Shown here piece after piece: positions 39,001 through 49,099 of a stretch of DNA of 64,000 nt. The DNA comes from Thamnaconus septentrionalis (taxonomy: Eukaryota; Chordata; Actinopteri; Tetraodontiformes; Monacanthidae), in the NCBI GenBank assembly GCA_009823395.1, contig CM020514.1:4124466-4188465 (forward strand), given 5' to 3'. The position numbers were made by a program, and so were the translations under genes. Position 1 is the first letter of the stretch, and each line of letters begins with the position of its first letter. Under the pieces are notes generated by a model. The model was not told the DNA's origin and searched no databases. It saw only the letters and a list, made by a program, of their open reading frames with translations.

Positions 39001-42000
39001 TGAATGTGAAAAGATTAAAATGACTCAATAAACTCTTGTTTTTGGCTAGGAAATGTATTTAATTGGATCAGCGAGAAAACTCCCATTAGAGTTTTTTTCC
39101 TATGGAGAGACTAAGTGCCAAATTAAAAGGAAATGACAACACTTTGATGGACATGTGGCAGCTCTTCATAGATGACCTGCCTAAGGATCTAAATGAAATT
39201 ATACAGTGGGGAAATCAGGATTACACTTGGAGCACATGGACGGCCACACCCCCGCCTACGTGCTTGATGCAAAGGGAACACAAAATGGCCTCACAATGTC
39301 TGTTTTTTTTCAAAGCATTATCTAACTGTGACCTCAGAGCGTTGAGTCGAAACGGTCAACAGCAAACCACACTGGCATCAACACACAGCACCGTGGCAAA
39401 TTACGCACAAGACTGAACATGAGGGTAGCTTAGCTTCAATGTTGCAGTACTGCTGTGGCGAAGCCTCAAAGAGGACACTCTTCATGGCTCGTCTGACAGA
39501 GAATCTTAACGTTTCGATATCAACACCAAAGAAATTTGGTAATTGATCACTTGGGTGCCAAGATGGTTTACGGTAAACGACAATAAGGGTGGCGGAATCT
39601 CAGTGTAATCACGAGACTGTATCAGATGTGGCAGTTTGTTGCCGGTATTTCTAATCATATTCCGCCTTCAGGATTAATACCTGAGCTATGTCCTCGCTTG
39701 AGGGCGATTCTGAGAAACCAGGAACACTGAAAAGGTTTTGGCTTCAGATAAATATCAGTGTCTCTCAACAAAACTGCCTGGATAATAACTGCTTCAGTGA
39801 TCAGATGACCTTAACATCAGAATGTCAATGTGCCCTCTGCCTCAGCTGAGGCTTTGACTCACCCAAGCACCACCTTTCTATCTCACTGAGCTCATTCACG
39901 ACTGACAATTTTCCCGTCTGGCATCTTTCTTTTTTTTTTTGCCAGCGCTGAAATGAGCGCTGAAATTTTGTTTGACTCTCTGCATCGAAAGTCGACCTGA
40001 CGATTGTGGTCGCGAATCGCGCAGACTTCCTTCTAAATGTGGGCGAAGCGTCACTGCGCGAGACCTGGTTGTTAGAGCTAATCTCCCCCCGCTAGTTAGC
40101 GCTAGCGGTGGGCAGCTGGCCAGTCGCAAGGGAGTGAGCGTTCTAAGGCGGAGCCACGGATGTAGCAGGTGTGAGGGGGTTAAAGGGGGTTGGATGAGTT
40201 AAAATATGTCAACCGCTCGGAAAATCAATTGGATTCTGCTGGATTTGGTCTTTGGAAATGTGTCAGAGGTGTTTTATTTTTTTAGGGATTCTCTCTCCCT
40301 GCATAGAAATACAAGCATAATCTCCAATAGCCGTCACTAACAGACTGCGTTTCCATTACCCCTAGAATTGCGCAAAGCCTAAATATCGCAATAAAAAACT
40401 GGTAATGGAAACACCTAAACTTCGGAAAACTTCTCAGATATCGCTAAAACGTTTTTACGCTCTCATGAGGCGCATTTTACGTCACCCAACGTGAGGTACG
40501 GGGTCACGTGACCACTCCAAGTGAAAATGGCAAGTTACGTTTGGACGTGGGAAGAGATGGAAATGTTTTTTGCAAATCATTGATTTGCAAGCAATCAAAG
40601 AGAAAAAAAAATACGACAACCATTCTCGACAGCAAACAAACAAAAGCAAACGTCATTTTAAGTTTGTTTTTTTTTTACGAATTTTAACTTTCCGAGAATT
40701 ACGGCTTGTGCGCTTCGCACCATTCAATGGAAACACCTGCAAATCGCAATTGTACTTTGTTGAAATTTCTAATCATGGAATCATTGTCATGGAAACGCAG
40801 CTATAGGTTGCGTTCAGTAGACATCTGCAATGGAAGTAGCGCAGTTGTGCAGACAGAGAGAAAGTAGGCAATACATGCAGTGCATCGCATGCGGTTTTGT
40901 GAATTTTGCCCATGAAGTATGACCACATTTGGCTCACAAAAAAAAAGACTTTCAGCATTACCTGCAATCAGGAATGGTGTCAAACACAACAATGAAAACA
41001 TTACTAATTAACCTTGCTGACCCTTACTGAAATAATGACGCCGCCGTCTAAATCTAAAGCATCTTATTATTTTCATTGCAGCCTTTGGTTCAGACATTTC
41101 CATTTATTGACTCGTAACACTGGGGAAAGAATCGTGTTACTCTCGGCCGTGAAAACTACTTCAAAAGGACCACTGTACACGCCAAAATGGGAAATCCAGC
41201 TTGCCGGGGTCAAAACCTCATAAAGTGCCGAACAGTGGTGGGAAGACTCGGAGGAATTTGCACCCTCTCCCCCCCTACTATCTTTTTTTCAATTCCCTCG
41301 GCGTTAGCCCTTGGCTCCCTCAGACCCAAACAGGAAACCAAGTACACTGACCATCACACCCCAACCTTATGTTTATTTACATACTTACACTGTATGCTGC
41401 GATAATGAGCTGGATGACATTCTTAGAGTCCAGGTCCAGGATTTCCACCGTGGTTCCCGGTATGAGTGCTGTAAAATTCTTCGCAACGAGAATATGAAGA
41501 AGAGACGAGGTCAGTGTCGGTTGGCTGACTGATCGAGGCTTCAGCGCGTTGAGATAAAATGCGAGAAAAAAAAAGAAGAAAGAAAATGGTCCAATCTGAG
41601 TACCTTGTAAATGACGTACAGCCGTTTTGTCACAGCAAAGATGAGAAAGATGTTATTTTCAGCCAGTTTCTCCCCCAGTAGCGCCAAAGATGGGTAATCC
41701 TGAGAGAGACAGACAGACAGAGAGAGAGAGAGAGAGCAAGAGAGAAACAAACAATTAACAACAATTACCCCTTTTCCTTTCCAGAAACCAACACAACGGC
41801 AGATGGAATTCTGACCCCTGATCTGTGACACTGTTCTCCTGTAACCAGAGGAAGGTCAAGTGTGTTTTCTTGTTCGAAGCCGAGACGGTGCTCATAATTA
41901 ATGCGTCTTTATCTGTCGAATTGCCAAGTTTTGCAAAAAAAAAAAAAAAAAAAGAGAAGAATCAAAGACGAGTTGAGTTTGGAAGGAACTGGACAATAAA

Positions 42001-44865
42001 CTGCAGGCTTATCAAGCACTGCACGTTCCAAAGTAACTGCACTTTAAAAGGGTGCAATTACAAAGAGGAAGATAGGCCTTGCTTCTAGTTTTCTGCTGAC
42101 TGGTGGCATGTTAGGGCAGCATTTTCTAAGGCAACTCCCCTGCCGTCGCTTTCCAAAGTCACGGTCTTGCATAGTTTTACTGCAGTGTATTAAATGGAGA
42201 GGGCTTTTGGGTCAGACAGTCAACAACTCGAGCCGAGCGACGGCCATTCCGATTTTGTCTTTCATAGTTGCAGGATCCCGTTACCATTATTGTGGAAGCG
42301 CTGTACTCGTTCTTGGCATTGAGGTGACAGCGCCCGTCATGGGGGTTGACGAGGCCTCCCAGCCTGCCGTCCAGAGCGAGGTGGGGGACGTCGTCCGTGG
42401 CGAACACCAGCAGGTGGTAGGCTTCTTTCCTCCAGCCTATCTCGTCCTGTTCGCACAGCACAAAAAGACGAGGTCGCACCTACACTTGACTGTCACGAAA
42501 CAAAGGGGTGACCCTTTTTTTTTTTTTTTTTTGAGCTGTACACTCAAATGCAAATTGAGTTACCGCTGGCTCAGTCACGGATGCAAAAATAGCAAAGCAT
42601 GAATGAGCACAGTGGAGGAAGAACTTTAAGAATGGATCTAAAACAAAGGCGTTTTAACAAATAAGTGGATGCAAAATGAAGAAACTGATCATAAATCTGT
42701 TTAGGATTCCACTTGTTAAAATACAATGATGCATGAATAATTTATGATGGATTTTTAGATTTGTCTTGAAAAAACTAGTCTTTGAAAGTAAAAATAAAAA
42801 AAACAAACAGTTGAATCACTCATACTAAAATTACGGAAGAGGATTAGGGCCACAAGAAGAGAAAAAAATTAAGATGGACTGTTTTTTTTTTTTTTCAAGT
42901 TTCCAATTTGAGAAGTTGACATAAAAAAAAAAGTTTTGTGAATAAAACAAACATTTTGCAATCAATGTCAATGTGAAGTAAGTCCAAATGTCAAGAATAA
43001 AGTTGAAAGGATACTCCTGTTTTGCGCATCTTACTTTTAACTGTGGGTAACTGGATTAATCCGACATCCACCCAGTCTACTCGCCAGTTTCCACTTTATT
43101 CATGAAATCTCTACTTTATTCACAAAATGTTGCCTTTTTTTTTAACGTCAACTTTATAAACAAAATTTCGTCTTTTTTACGTTGATTTTTTTCACAAAAT
43201 TTCAACTTAAAACTTGAAATGAAAACTTACAATAAAAAAATCTCCATCCTGTAATATTGTTTTCTATTCTTGTGGCCCTAATCCTCTTCCGCATAAAATG
43301 GCTTCACCAGATTAATTCATAAAGAAACAGAGAACTCTACAGGAACCACAAAGCAGTGGGTCACAGGGAGCTCAGCACGATGCAAGGAAAATACAAAGGC
43401 AGCAGTTTGATCACAAGACAAAAAGGGAATAGACGCTGCTGCAAGTGCTAGCGACTGTTGTCTAGCTGGCTTCACTGGCTGCACTTTTGGTTGATAAGGC
43501 TTTGGTTAAGAGGCAAAAAAAAAAAAAAAAAAACAACAAAAAAAACATTAAATATGAGAACTCAGTGGTTCGTCTTTCAACAGCTTTGTCCTTCATCTGA
43601 GCCAACTCTCTGGTGTTACGACAAATAACTAGTTTGGCTTCATTTAGAAGGGACCATACAGAGAATCTTTGAAGGGCACTAATCAAGACAATTTGGCAGT
43701 CGGGGGAATGGAAGTTTTTATGAGGGAGCGCTCAGAGAAAGACACACCTTACAAACAGCAGCCTGCAGGATTGCATCGAACCCTCCCTCCGGCGCGTCCC
43801 TGTTGCGAGACACCATTTGCTTTTGGACCTCCTGGTTGAAACGGTCCACTTCGTCGGTCAGAGACAAAATGTGGCGGAAACCGAACGTGGGGACACAGTT
43901 TGCAAACAATTTGTACCTGCGCATGGGGGACAGACGGGGAAAAGATTAGACGTGAAACGTGAGACGTGCCTCTTACAATCACCGAGCTGTTGTCAAAATA
44001 AACTACCAAAAGTACCACGGAAGGCGCAAAACTGCCATATGGCCATGCAAAGTTTTCTAAATTTTAACAGCGTCAGAAAAGTAGCTTCACTTTCCACCTT
44101 CTTTGTACACCAGCACCGCTGTCACTGCAGACCTCAACATAGTTTTCCACTGATATTTATTAACTGCGTCTTTACGATCCCAGCAGTGCGCACAGCCCCC
44201 TGTCTTCAAGATGAAAAGCTAGTGCTGGTTTGATTTAATAAAAGCCAACCACTCCATTCTCTTTGAAACAGACCGATCTGAGACAGAAACTCCCCTTTGA
44301 TGTGTTCAGATTGATGCTTTTTGTTCTTTTTTTTTTTTTTTTAAAACTACTGTTTCGGTTTTCATTTATTGCGTCCATGTAAACATTCCGACGGTTAACA
44401 TGACTGAACACACGTTAGAGATTGCAAACAGTTAGTACGTAGGAGTTCAGGGCTCACTGACTTCACAGCTTTAAATGTAAAGCTAGATTTTTAATTTTTT
44501 TTTTTTTTTTTTAAAGTACGCCTTCCTGTCTTCAATCTTGTGTAAACTCAATGCACGGTAAAGGTGGAATGGACTACTTAGAGGTCAAAAATTTCCCCTC
44601 AACTGTGCGTGAATTGCAACCAAAGCGATAACCTAGATGGGAAGTGATGCACGATGGTGAGTGCAGTGCAGATATACCTCGAGGGCAAACAATGTGACAC
44701 AGATTTTCACTATCTAGTTGCCGTAGCTTCTAGTTTGCATGCAATCAATCGTGAACAACCAGCTTTGAACAAAACTTGATTCTCTTTGCCTTTTAAATTT
44801 CTGAATGCTCTTATTCTTGGACGGGCAGGGCAATAATAATAATATTATTAGGAAGCTGTGTTAAG

Positions 44866-44901
<36 letters not shown>

Positions 44902-47011
44902 TGTGCATGTGAAATCTAAAGATTTGTCTTTGATATATTCACACTTGAGTCTACAAACATTTTTTTTTTTGCAGGGCTGACATTTCCATATATATATTTT
45001 TTTTTTGGTTCCCTCACAATGTTTGCATCCACCCACTCGCGCCGTAACGCGCAAAGAAGCTGCTGCTCTTACTCACCCATTGCAAGGATTTTCCTGATAC
45101 TTGGGTGCAGTGTACGAGAAGGGCGACATATTTTTGTCCACGAAGGTGCCAAAGCCAAGTCTGAAGTTGCTTGTGAGCTTGCCCATCTCATTGGCCAGCT
45201 TGGTGCCGAGGTTTCGAATGGTGTCCAAATCGTCTTTCATGGAGAGGGAGAGATCCATCAAGTAGTACAGATCCACTGGGTAGTCCTCTACCTGCCGCAC
45301 CTGCACCTCAAACCAGGTCTGGGCCCCTAAACGGAGAGACGGAAAAGCACATGAGACCTTAAGAGTTGAGCAAAGACGCCAGGCATTTTCCGTGTTTGAC
45401 TTTGCACTTTCTGAGAAGTGAGGACACCCACCTGGTCGCAGTTTGAGCGATAAGTCTTGAGGCATGATCTGGACGACCACGCGGCTCGGGTCTGACCCCT
45501 TAGAGCTCAGAGGCATATTCCGCACAACCGAAACGCTACTGGTAGGATACTCGATATATTTCGTCTCGCAGCCCCTCCTCTGCAAGTTTGGAAGAAAATC
45601 GCACCGGGACGTCAAAGTCCGCCCTCTTCCGAAAACCTGCGGGACCAAAAGCTACGTTACTGCCAGTCGCTCGGAATCATCCAAAAGAGATGAAACGTGG
45701 CACACGGCGAAAACCAGGAGTTGTTGTGCGAAACGTCGTTAGCACACTAATAATAAAACAAAACAACAACACCCTGAACACAATGCATGTCGTGTGTACG
45801 TACCTCTTGTGCGCACCAGGCGCAACTGGGATGCAGCAGGAGGCATTCCTCACAGGATGTGGCACTGCCGCTCATGCAAATGTTGAGACCTGGATTGGTT
45901 AGAATACGTTCATGAAAGGGACAGTTGCAGAACTCAGACTGTCAAAAAGTACGACTATCCATCAGAGTCAGACTCTTGTTGCGGACGCTTCTTTGCTAGT
46001 TGCGAACAGTATATGATCATACATGATACGTGCGGTAAACTCAAACCCCAATTTCAGTTATCACCTCCGGCCCACTTCAAACTTGGGTGATGCGCAGCGT
46101 CGAATATGCCGCCATAGTCAGCATGTCCCAGTTTATCAGCATGAGCGTTGAAACATCTGAGGCACGTTCTAGGGTCTTGTTCTCAGATTCTAGTTTTGCA
46201 ATTGAGTTCGAGCGCTGTAGGACTGAAAATTTGTCAATTCATTATTTGCGAAATGCTTTCATCTACTTTTAACCAATTGGCTTTGACAAGACCATGCAAA
46301 TGGCACAGTATTCTCAATCAAGCGATGTAATACAAGCGTATTCCCTTTTCAGAAGAAGAAGATTGCCCTTATTTATCCCACATCGGGCAAATTTGCATAC
46401 TACAACATACACAGGGCAAAGAGAAGAATTTCAAGGGGTGCAATGTTTTATTTACACTGTACACTAACAAGTGTTCAAGTGGTCATCCCAAACACAAAAA
46501 AATATCAGTGCTCCGGGAAAAACAAACCCAACTTTTGATCCTAAATGGAAGAAGGTTGTGGCAACAGGCATTTGTTTAGTCATGAATCAGTTATCTGTGA
46601 AGTACACTTTTGGAATGTTGGAGTTTTATTTTGAAATTCCACAACTCAATTTTGATCAATTTAGTTATATTTATCACAATGACTTATCTGGTTGTACAAA
46701 CGTACTCATTGCCTACCATAATCGCACTGGCCGAAGGTGAGCGGAGACGGACGTTTGCGTTTATTTTGAAAGTATCACTTTGTTACCGTAATACCTCGCA
46801 TAGGCAGGCAACGACGAATCCGAGCGGTGGCTAGCTTTTTACCGCTGTCGGAGTGGCTTCTCCGCATTCCAAAAGGAAGGGAAAGAAAGTGCAGCCAAGT
46901 CAGGTGGAGGAATGCAAGTGTTTGTGTCCTACCTCTGCTAAGGTGCACCACCGTCCCCAGCAGCATGCAACACAACAAGGCCCGCTGCATCCTCGTCCTG
47001 GGGTTGCACAT
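17656..47011 (-). CDS. itgb5: Integrin beta-5 subunit
   Basis: Sixteen coding exons on the minus strand: 47011-46933, 45889-45804, 45636-45432, 45326-45077, 43916-43748, 42446-42285, 41699-41604, 41478-41389, 38714-38580, 35407-35233, 34408-34154, 25485-25263, 24319-24219, 19949-19830, 19670-19501 and 17751-17656. All phases close, to 2412 bases and 803 residues (human ITGB5 has 799). Seen: signal peptide (about 1-26), PSI domain ([20 protein letters not shown]), beta-I domain with the MIDAS DLSLS at 148-152 and ADMIDAS DD at 155-156, cysteine-rich EGF repeats at about 480-640 ([22 protein letters not shown]), beta-tail, one transmembrane helix (about 726-748) and a tail with [10 protein letters not shown] and NPLY. 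It pairs with alpha-V as a vitronectin receptor. The beta-5 call rests on matches across the whole length ([32 protein letters not shown]). The membrane-distal tail ends GKSFNGGLH instead of the NKSY-type human end. Confidence 0.97.
19310..19378 (+). repeat. LINE-type 3' tail
   Basis: GGAAATTTGCCCCCGGTGGG, then ACTAATAAAGGATTATCTTA and repeated TCTTATC units, is the typical 3' end of fish non-LTR retrotransposons. Only the tail is visible. It lies in the last itgb5 intron. Confidence 0.6.
19417..19481. repeat. Poly-A / AATA tract
   Basis: A run of A with AATAA units lies directly upstream on the plus strand of the itgb5 transmembrane exon, so on the transcript it falls in the intron just after that exon's donor site. 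Confidence 0.85.
20110..20150. repeat. (ATC)n microsatellite
   Basis: About twelve imperfect ATC units (CATCATCATCATCATC) lie in an itgb5 intron. Confidence 0.85.
20592..20676 (-). other. Exon-like open segment in an itgb5 intron
   Basis: On the minus strand a TTTATTCAG acceptor precedes 85 open bases (reading [16 protein letters not shown] and ITAKISQL), followed by a GAG|GTGAAC donor. The reading-frame phase fits the upstream itgb5 exon (24319-24219). The length is not a multiple of three, so inclusion would shift the downstream transmembrane exons out of frame. Human beta-5 has no matching segment. It could be a frame-breaking alternative exon, or chance within repeat sequence. Confidence 0.25.
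20778..21150. mobile_element. TA-flanked miniature inverted-repeat element
   Basis: Inverted ends CAGGTAGTACCCAGAAAATT and AATTTTTCGGGTAGTACCTG match with few differences and are flanked by TA on both sides, the target of Tc1/mariner-type transposases. The interior (373 bases in total) has no coding capacity. It is a non-autonomous copy in an itgb5 intron. Confidence 0.7.
21260..22030. repeat. Clusters of ACGTGA / TCACGT palindromic modules
   Basis: Three clusters (about 21,262-21,330, 21,758-21,825 and 21,940-22,025) contain repeated short inverted modules such as TATAACGTGAAACTATCACG, CGTGATAAT and TTATAATGTGATA. The outer clusters are roughly inverted to each other, with about 430 bases between the first and second. 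This looks like a repeat element built from palindromic units. Its family is not recognised. Confidence 0.55.
23360..23612 (+). repeat. Copy 2 of the unnamed dispersed repeat
   Basis: This is the plus-strand copy of the element at 10,838-11,115. It shares GGATTGTCCACACC, the GATGGCAGC...CTGGGAGCAA core and ACCAATATAAAAATCAT, and ends near ACACTGGACCTTTAA. It lies in an itgb5 intron. Confidence 0.7.
26986..27050. repeat. (TA)n microsatellite at the tail of a SINE
   Basis: Alternating TA with short CACATA interruptions lies next to the 3' end of the minus-strand SINE at 27,051-27,255, as is common for SINE tails. Confidence 0.9.
27051..27255 (-). mobile_element. tRNA-derived SINE-like element, near full length
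   Basis: Read on the minus strand it starts with a tRNA-like head: A-box-like TGGCGCAGTGGTTAGCGCTG followed by the B box GGTTCGATTCC. A tRNA-unrelated body follows, with the widespread fish motif CAAACTTGC...AGAAAGG and CATGCATGTTTTTGGACTGT, and then the TA-rich tail. A shorter relative lies at 54,508-54,620. The head keeps the pol III promoter boxes, but it is not a functional tRNA gene. Confidence 0.75.
28140..28270 (+). repeat. LINE-type 3' tail, copy A
   Basis: It shares with 28,690-28,830 the ordered segments TTATGCTAA or TTGGCTAATC, GGCACAT, CATTGAC, CATTAATGTGCA-type and CTGTCC-type sequence before an AAATAAATAAAT end. The pattern is that of a non-LTR retrotransposon tail. Confidence 0.45.
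28690..28830 (+). repeat. LINE-type 3' tail, copy B
   Basis: It contains GGGACTGCAGATGGAAAGTA, GCCTTTGGCTAATCCTGGCA and CACTGTCCCTTTAAAATAAA, a typical fish LINE 3' end. It is the better preserved of two neighbouring copies in the same orientation. Confidence 0.5.
32446..33035. mobile_element. Non-autonomous hAT transposon with intact 8-bp target duplication
   Basis: The ends are TAGGGCAGCAACGA on the left and TCGTTGCAGCCTTTA on the right (its near inverse), with further inverted TCGTCGAC / GTCGACGA blocks inside. Both sides carry the same eight bases, GCCATGGC, the length expected of hAT insertion. The 590-base interior shows no transposase. It lies in an itgb5 intron. Confidence 0.85.
33625..33690 (+). 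repeat. LINE-type 3' tail
   Basis: GCAAATTTCCCCACTGTGGG followed by ATCAATAAAGGTCTTCTTCTTC is a typical non-LTR retrotransposon 3' end. Only the tail is present. Confidence 0.6.
34483..34840 (+). repeat. Copy 3 of the unnamed repeat, interrupted by a hAT fragment
   Basis: The left part (about 34,483-34,545: AAAATGGCAGCTAACTAGGA, GCAAGACCCTGATGG) and the right part (about 34,788-34,832: AAATCATAAATCAAGCC, ACACTAGACCTTTAA) match the repeat at 23,360. Between them, from 34,576, begins a hAT-family fragment (TAGGGATGCAAACGGTCGAT) related to 58,858-59,212. It lacks the right end. This is a nested insertion. Confidence 0.6.
36496..36526. repeat. (GT)n then G-run microsatellite
   Basis: About eleven GT units run into eight to nine G. 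It lies in an itgb5 intron. Confidence 0.9.
38790..39200 (+). mobile_element. Decayed L1-type LINE reverse-transcriptase C-terminus
   Basis: Plus-strand translation in shifting frames gives [16 protein letters not shown] and later [32 protein letters not shown]. The H-x-x-W-x-C-P-x-I-x-x-x-W pattern and the following L-K-W-x-F-I-D-L-like segment are those of the end of L1-type ORF2 proteins. Stops and frame changes show that it is a dead fragment in an itgb5 intron. Confidence 0.6.
40345..40800. mobile_element. Miniature inverted-repeat element (CTGCGTTTCCAT ends)
   Basis: The left end CTGCGTTTCCATTAC and right end GTCATGGAAACGCAG are inverses with one or two differences. Internal echoes of GGAAACACCT / TGGAAACACC occur near both ends. 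No coding capacity and no clear target duplication are seen. The DNA-transposon superfamily is not assigned. Confidence 0.6.
41701..41740. repeat. (GA)n microsatellite in a splice-acceptor tract
   Basis: GAGAGAGACAGACAGACAGAGAGAGAG on the plus strand reads as a CT repeat on the transcript. It forms the polypyrimidine tract directly upstream of the itgb5 exon 41,699-41,604. Confidence 0.85.
42832..43293. mobile_element. Miniature inverted-repeat element with 6-bp target duplication
   Basis: The left end TACGGAAGAGGATTAGGGCC matches the inverse of the right end GGCCCTAATCCTCTTCCGCA over about 25 bases. TAAAAT flanks both sides (42,826-42,831 and 43,294-43,299). The 462-base interior is AT-rich with repeated CTTTATTCA / TTCACAAAAT motifs and no gene. 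It lies in an itgb5 intron. Confidence 0.75.
44869..44902. repeat. (GT)n microsatellite
   Basis: About fourteen GT units lie in an itgb5 intron. Confidence 0.9.
46349..46440 (-). repeat. LINE-type 3' tail, minus orientation
   Basis: The reverse complement reads CAAATTTGCCCGATGTGGGA then TAAATAAGGGCAATCTTCTTC. This is the same tail type as at 33,625, in the first itgb5 intron. Confidence 0.5.
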
Positions 47012-48107
47012 GGTGCTGTCGGCGTCTCCTTGCACGGTCCTGTCGCTGCAGACTGTCACCGGTATGCTACCCGACAGCCAAGACCTCTCATTTGACAGTC
47101 CCGCTCATGAGTGACCAGCTCGGCAGAGGAACGCAACCTGCTCCACCGCGATACGGCCGAAGGTTCCGACTCCGCGCGAGGCGTTTGGATTCCTTTCTTG
47201 TTAATAAATCCGCCGAGTCTCGTTTGTCTTTTGCGCCTTCAGCTGGGGACCGCGAACACTGCTTGTGAGGACGCTTCCAACGCCTCCTCTCGTCGTCCCA
47301 TGGCTGACAGCTGCTCAGTTAACGTCACAATATTTGGCCCGCAGGGTTCAGAAGCTCTTCGGGAGACGAGCTGGGGAAACGAAAAACGAGGTCAGCGGAG
47401 AAACAAACGCGCAAGTCGCTTGGCAGTGATTTTCTGTTTGCCGCTGATGTCGCTTCCCCTCAGTCTGGCTACCAAATGGAGACTCCGCCCATTCGTCGGT
47501 TCACGCCAGTGTGCGTTAACCCCTTGCTGGCTTCCCCCACACGGTTGAACGTTGCGTTGGCCACTCACGCCGAGGCCGACATGAGTGACTGCGGACCCCT
47601 AGAGGTAGGTTGGAGAACTACACTGTGTGGTTGAAAAAAAAAAAAAAAAAAAAAAAAAGCCCTCAGACGGAGACACGTTGTCATCGTTTGCCTCAAAGGA
47701 AAAATAAAATTGTGCACCATATTTTTCTTGAAATTGTGTGTCTCTAGCCTGCCAATGAGCTCAATATTTTATTTTTAATTGTTTTGTTTTTTCTTTTTGG
47801 ATATCAGGCTGTAGTACCAAGTTGTCTTGGCCTCGAGGGGAATAAAGAGACAAACTAGTTGATATCAATTTAAACTGGAGAAGAAAATAAATCCTCTGCC
47901 AACTCACTGGTCCCTGACCAGCCAACCACTGTCGTCATCAGGGGAGATGGCAGAATTGTCCCAGTCTGTGTGTGTGACGCCACTCTATGGGTCCTCCCTT
48001 TCCTTTAGACACGCCACATACACAACCACACACATACATACATGTGGGCTAATGACACAGCAGAGGAGCATGAGGACCATAAGACACAAAACCGAAGAGG
48101 AACTTAA

Positions 48108-48144
<37 letters not shown>

Positions 48145-49099
48145 CTCAAAGATTTTCAATAGTCAATGAGCTCATCTATTAATCAAAGAGTTATACAGTC
48201 TGTAGGAGTTAAACGTACAATTTAATGCACGTCTACAATTAATTCCACCTACAATTTTAGCTGATCCATAATCACAGCACAACTCCATTTTTGGACGTTG
48301 ATTAACCATGTGAATCGTAATTGCGATGGTTTCAGCAGCGAGTGTGTATTGGTGCACGACTTACACATTCTCTGCAGCGCTTTTTCTCCGCTCGATGACT
48401 CGGCTCAGCTATTCATGGCGAATGCTGGACTCCAGCAGGCCCCTGGTTTCACTAACTCTTGGGTCTTTGGTTAAGGTGGTCTTAGTTACATCACTGCTGA
48501 TACCACGGCGGTGCATCTCCCGTGTTGGTGATAATCACCTGGCTGCCTCACAGGGCCGGGGGAGGGTCCACAATAATCAGCATCAGCAGTTTGGATTCCT
48601 GCTACATCCCAGTAGTTCCGAGGGCTCTCCACCCAGGGTGTCATTCTGGTGATTCTTGGATAATGAATTGCTACGACATTCAAGTCCCAGGTGAAAAATA
48701 AAGATGTGAAACGGGGTTTGATGCGGAACCTTTAGTTTTGGGCTCATAGAAAGTCTGAGTCAAACAGACAAACACAGAAAATCGCAGCCTCCTGTGGACC
48801 ACAAGAACAAACAAAAGGAAAACGAGCTGCAACTTAACGCCAGCAGTCACGCAACTGAGATTTTGGAAACTGAAATAAATCTTTTGCTGTGTTTTACTTT
48901 AAACAACTACCAAAGAACCGGCAGTAGAGGCACTTTGATAACTCCCATATTTTCAATGTACATGTAAAAACAAAAAAGGTCTACTTTCGGTAAAGAGTCT
49001 AAGCTACTAGATGTGCATCAGAAAGAGGCAAAAGAACCAAAAGAACCAAAAGAACAATCCTCTGCCTTCCAGCATCTGGGGGAAGCAGCTTCACATCCA
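47012..49099. other. itgb5 upstream region and gap to the rbm44-like gene
   Basis: The first 550 bases are GC-richer, as expected for the itgb5 promoter and 5' UTR; no TATA box stands out. A 22-base A run (about 47,636-47,657) and an (AAT)n tract (48,111-48,141) follow. No gene is supported on the plus strand. Confidence 0.45.
48111..48141. repeat. (AAT)n microsatellite
   Basis: About ten AAT units. Confidence 0.9.

Noticed and set aside
42108..42602. Plus-strand open frame of 164 codons
   Set aside because: It overlaps the itgb5 exon 42446-42285 in antisense, and its own sequence is composition-driven.
47111..47548. Plus-strand open frame of 145 codons upstream of itgb5
   Set aside because: It lies in the GC-richer promoter flank, without a recognised domain or splice sites; openness is explained by composition.
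48486..48683. Minus-strand frame as a C-terminal exon of the rbm44-like gene
   Set aside because: A terminal exon ending at 49,100 already fits in phase, and this segment has no RBM44 resemblance. It looks like part of an interspersed repeat.
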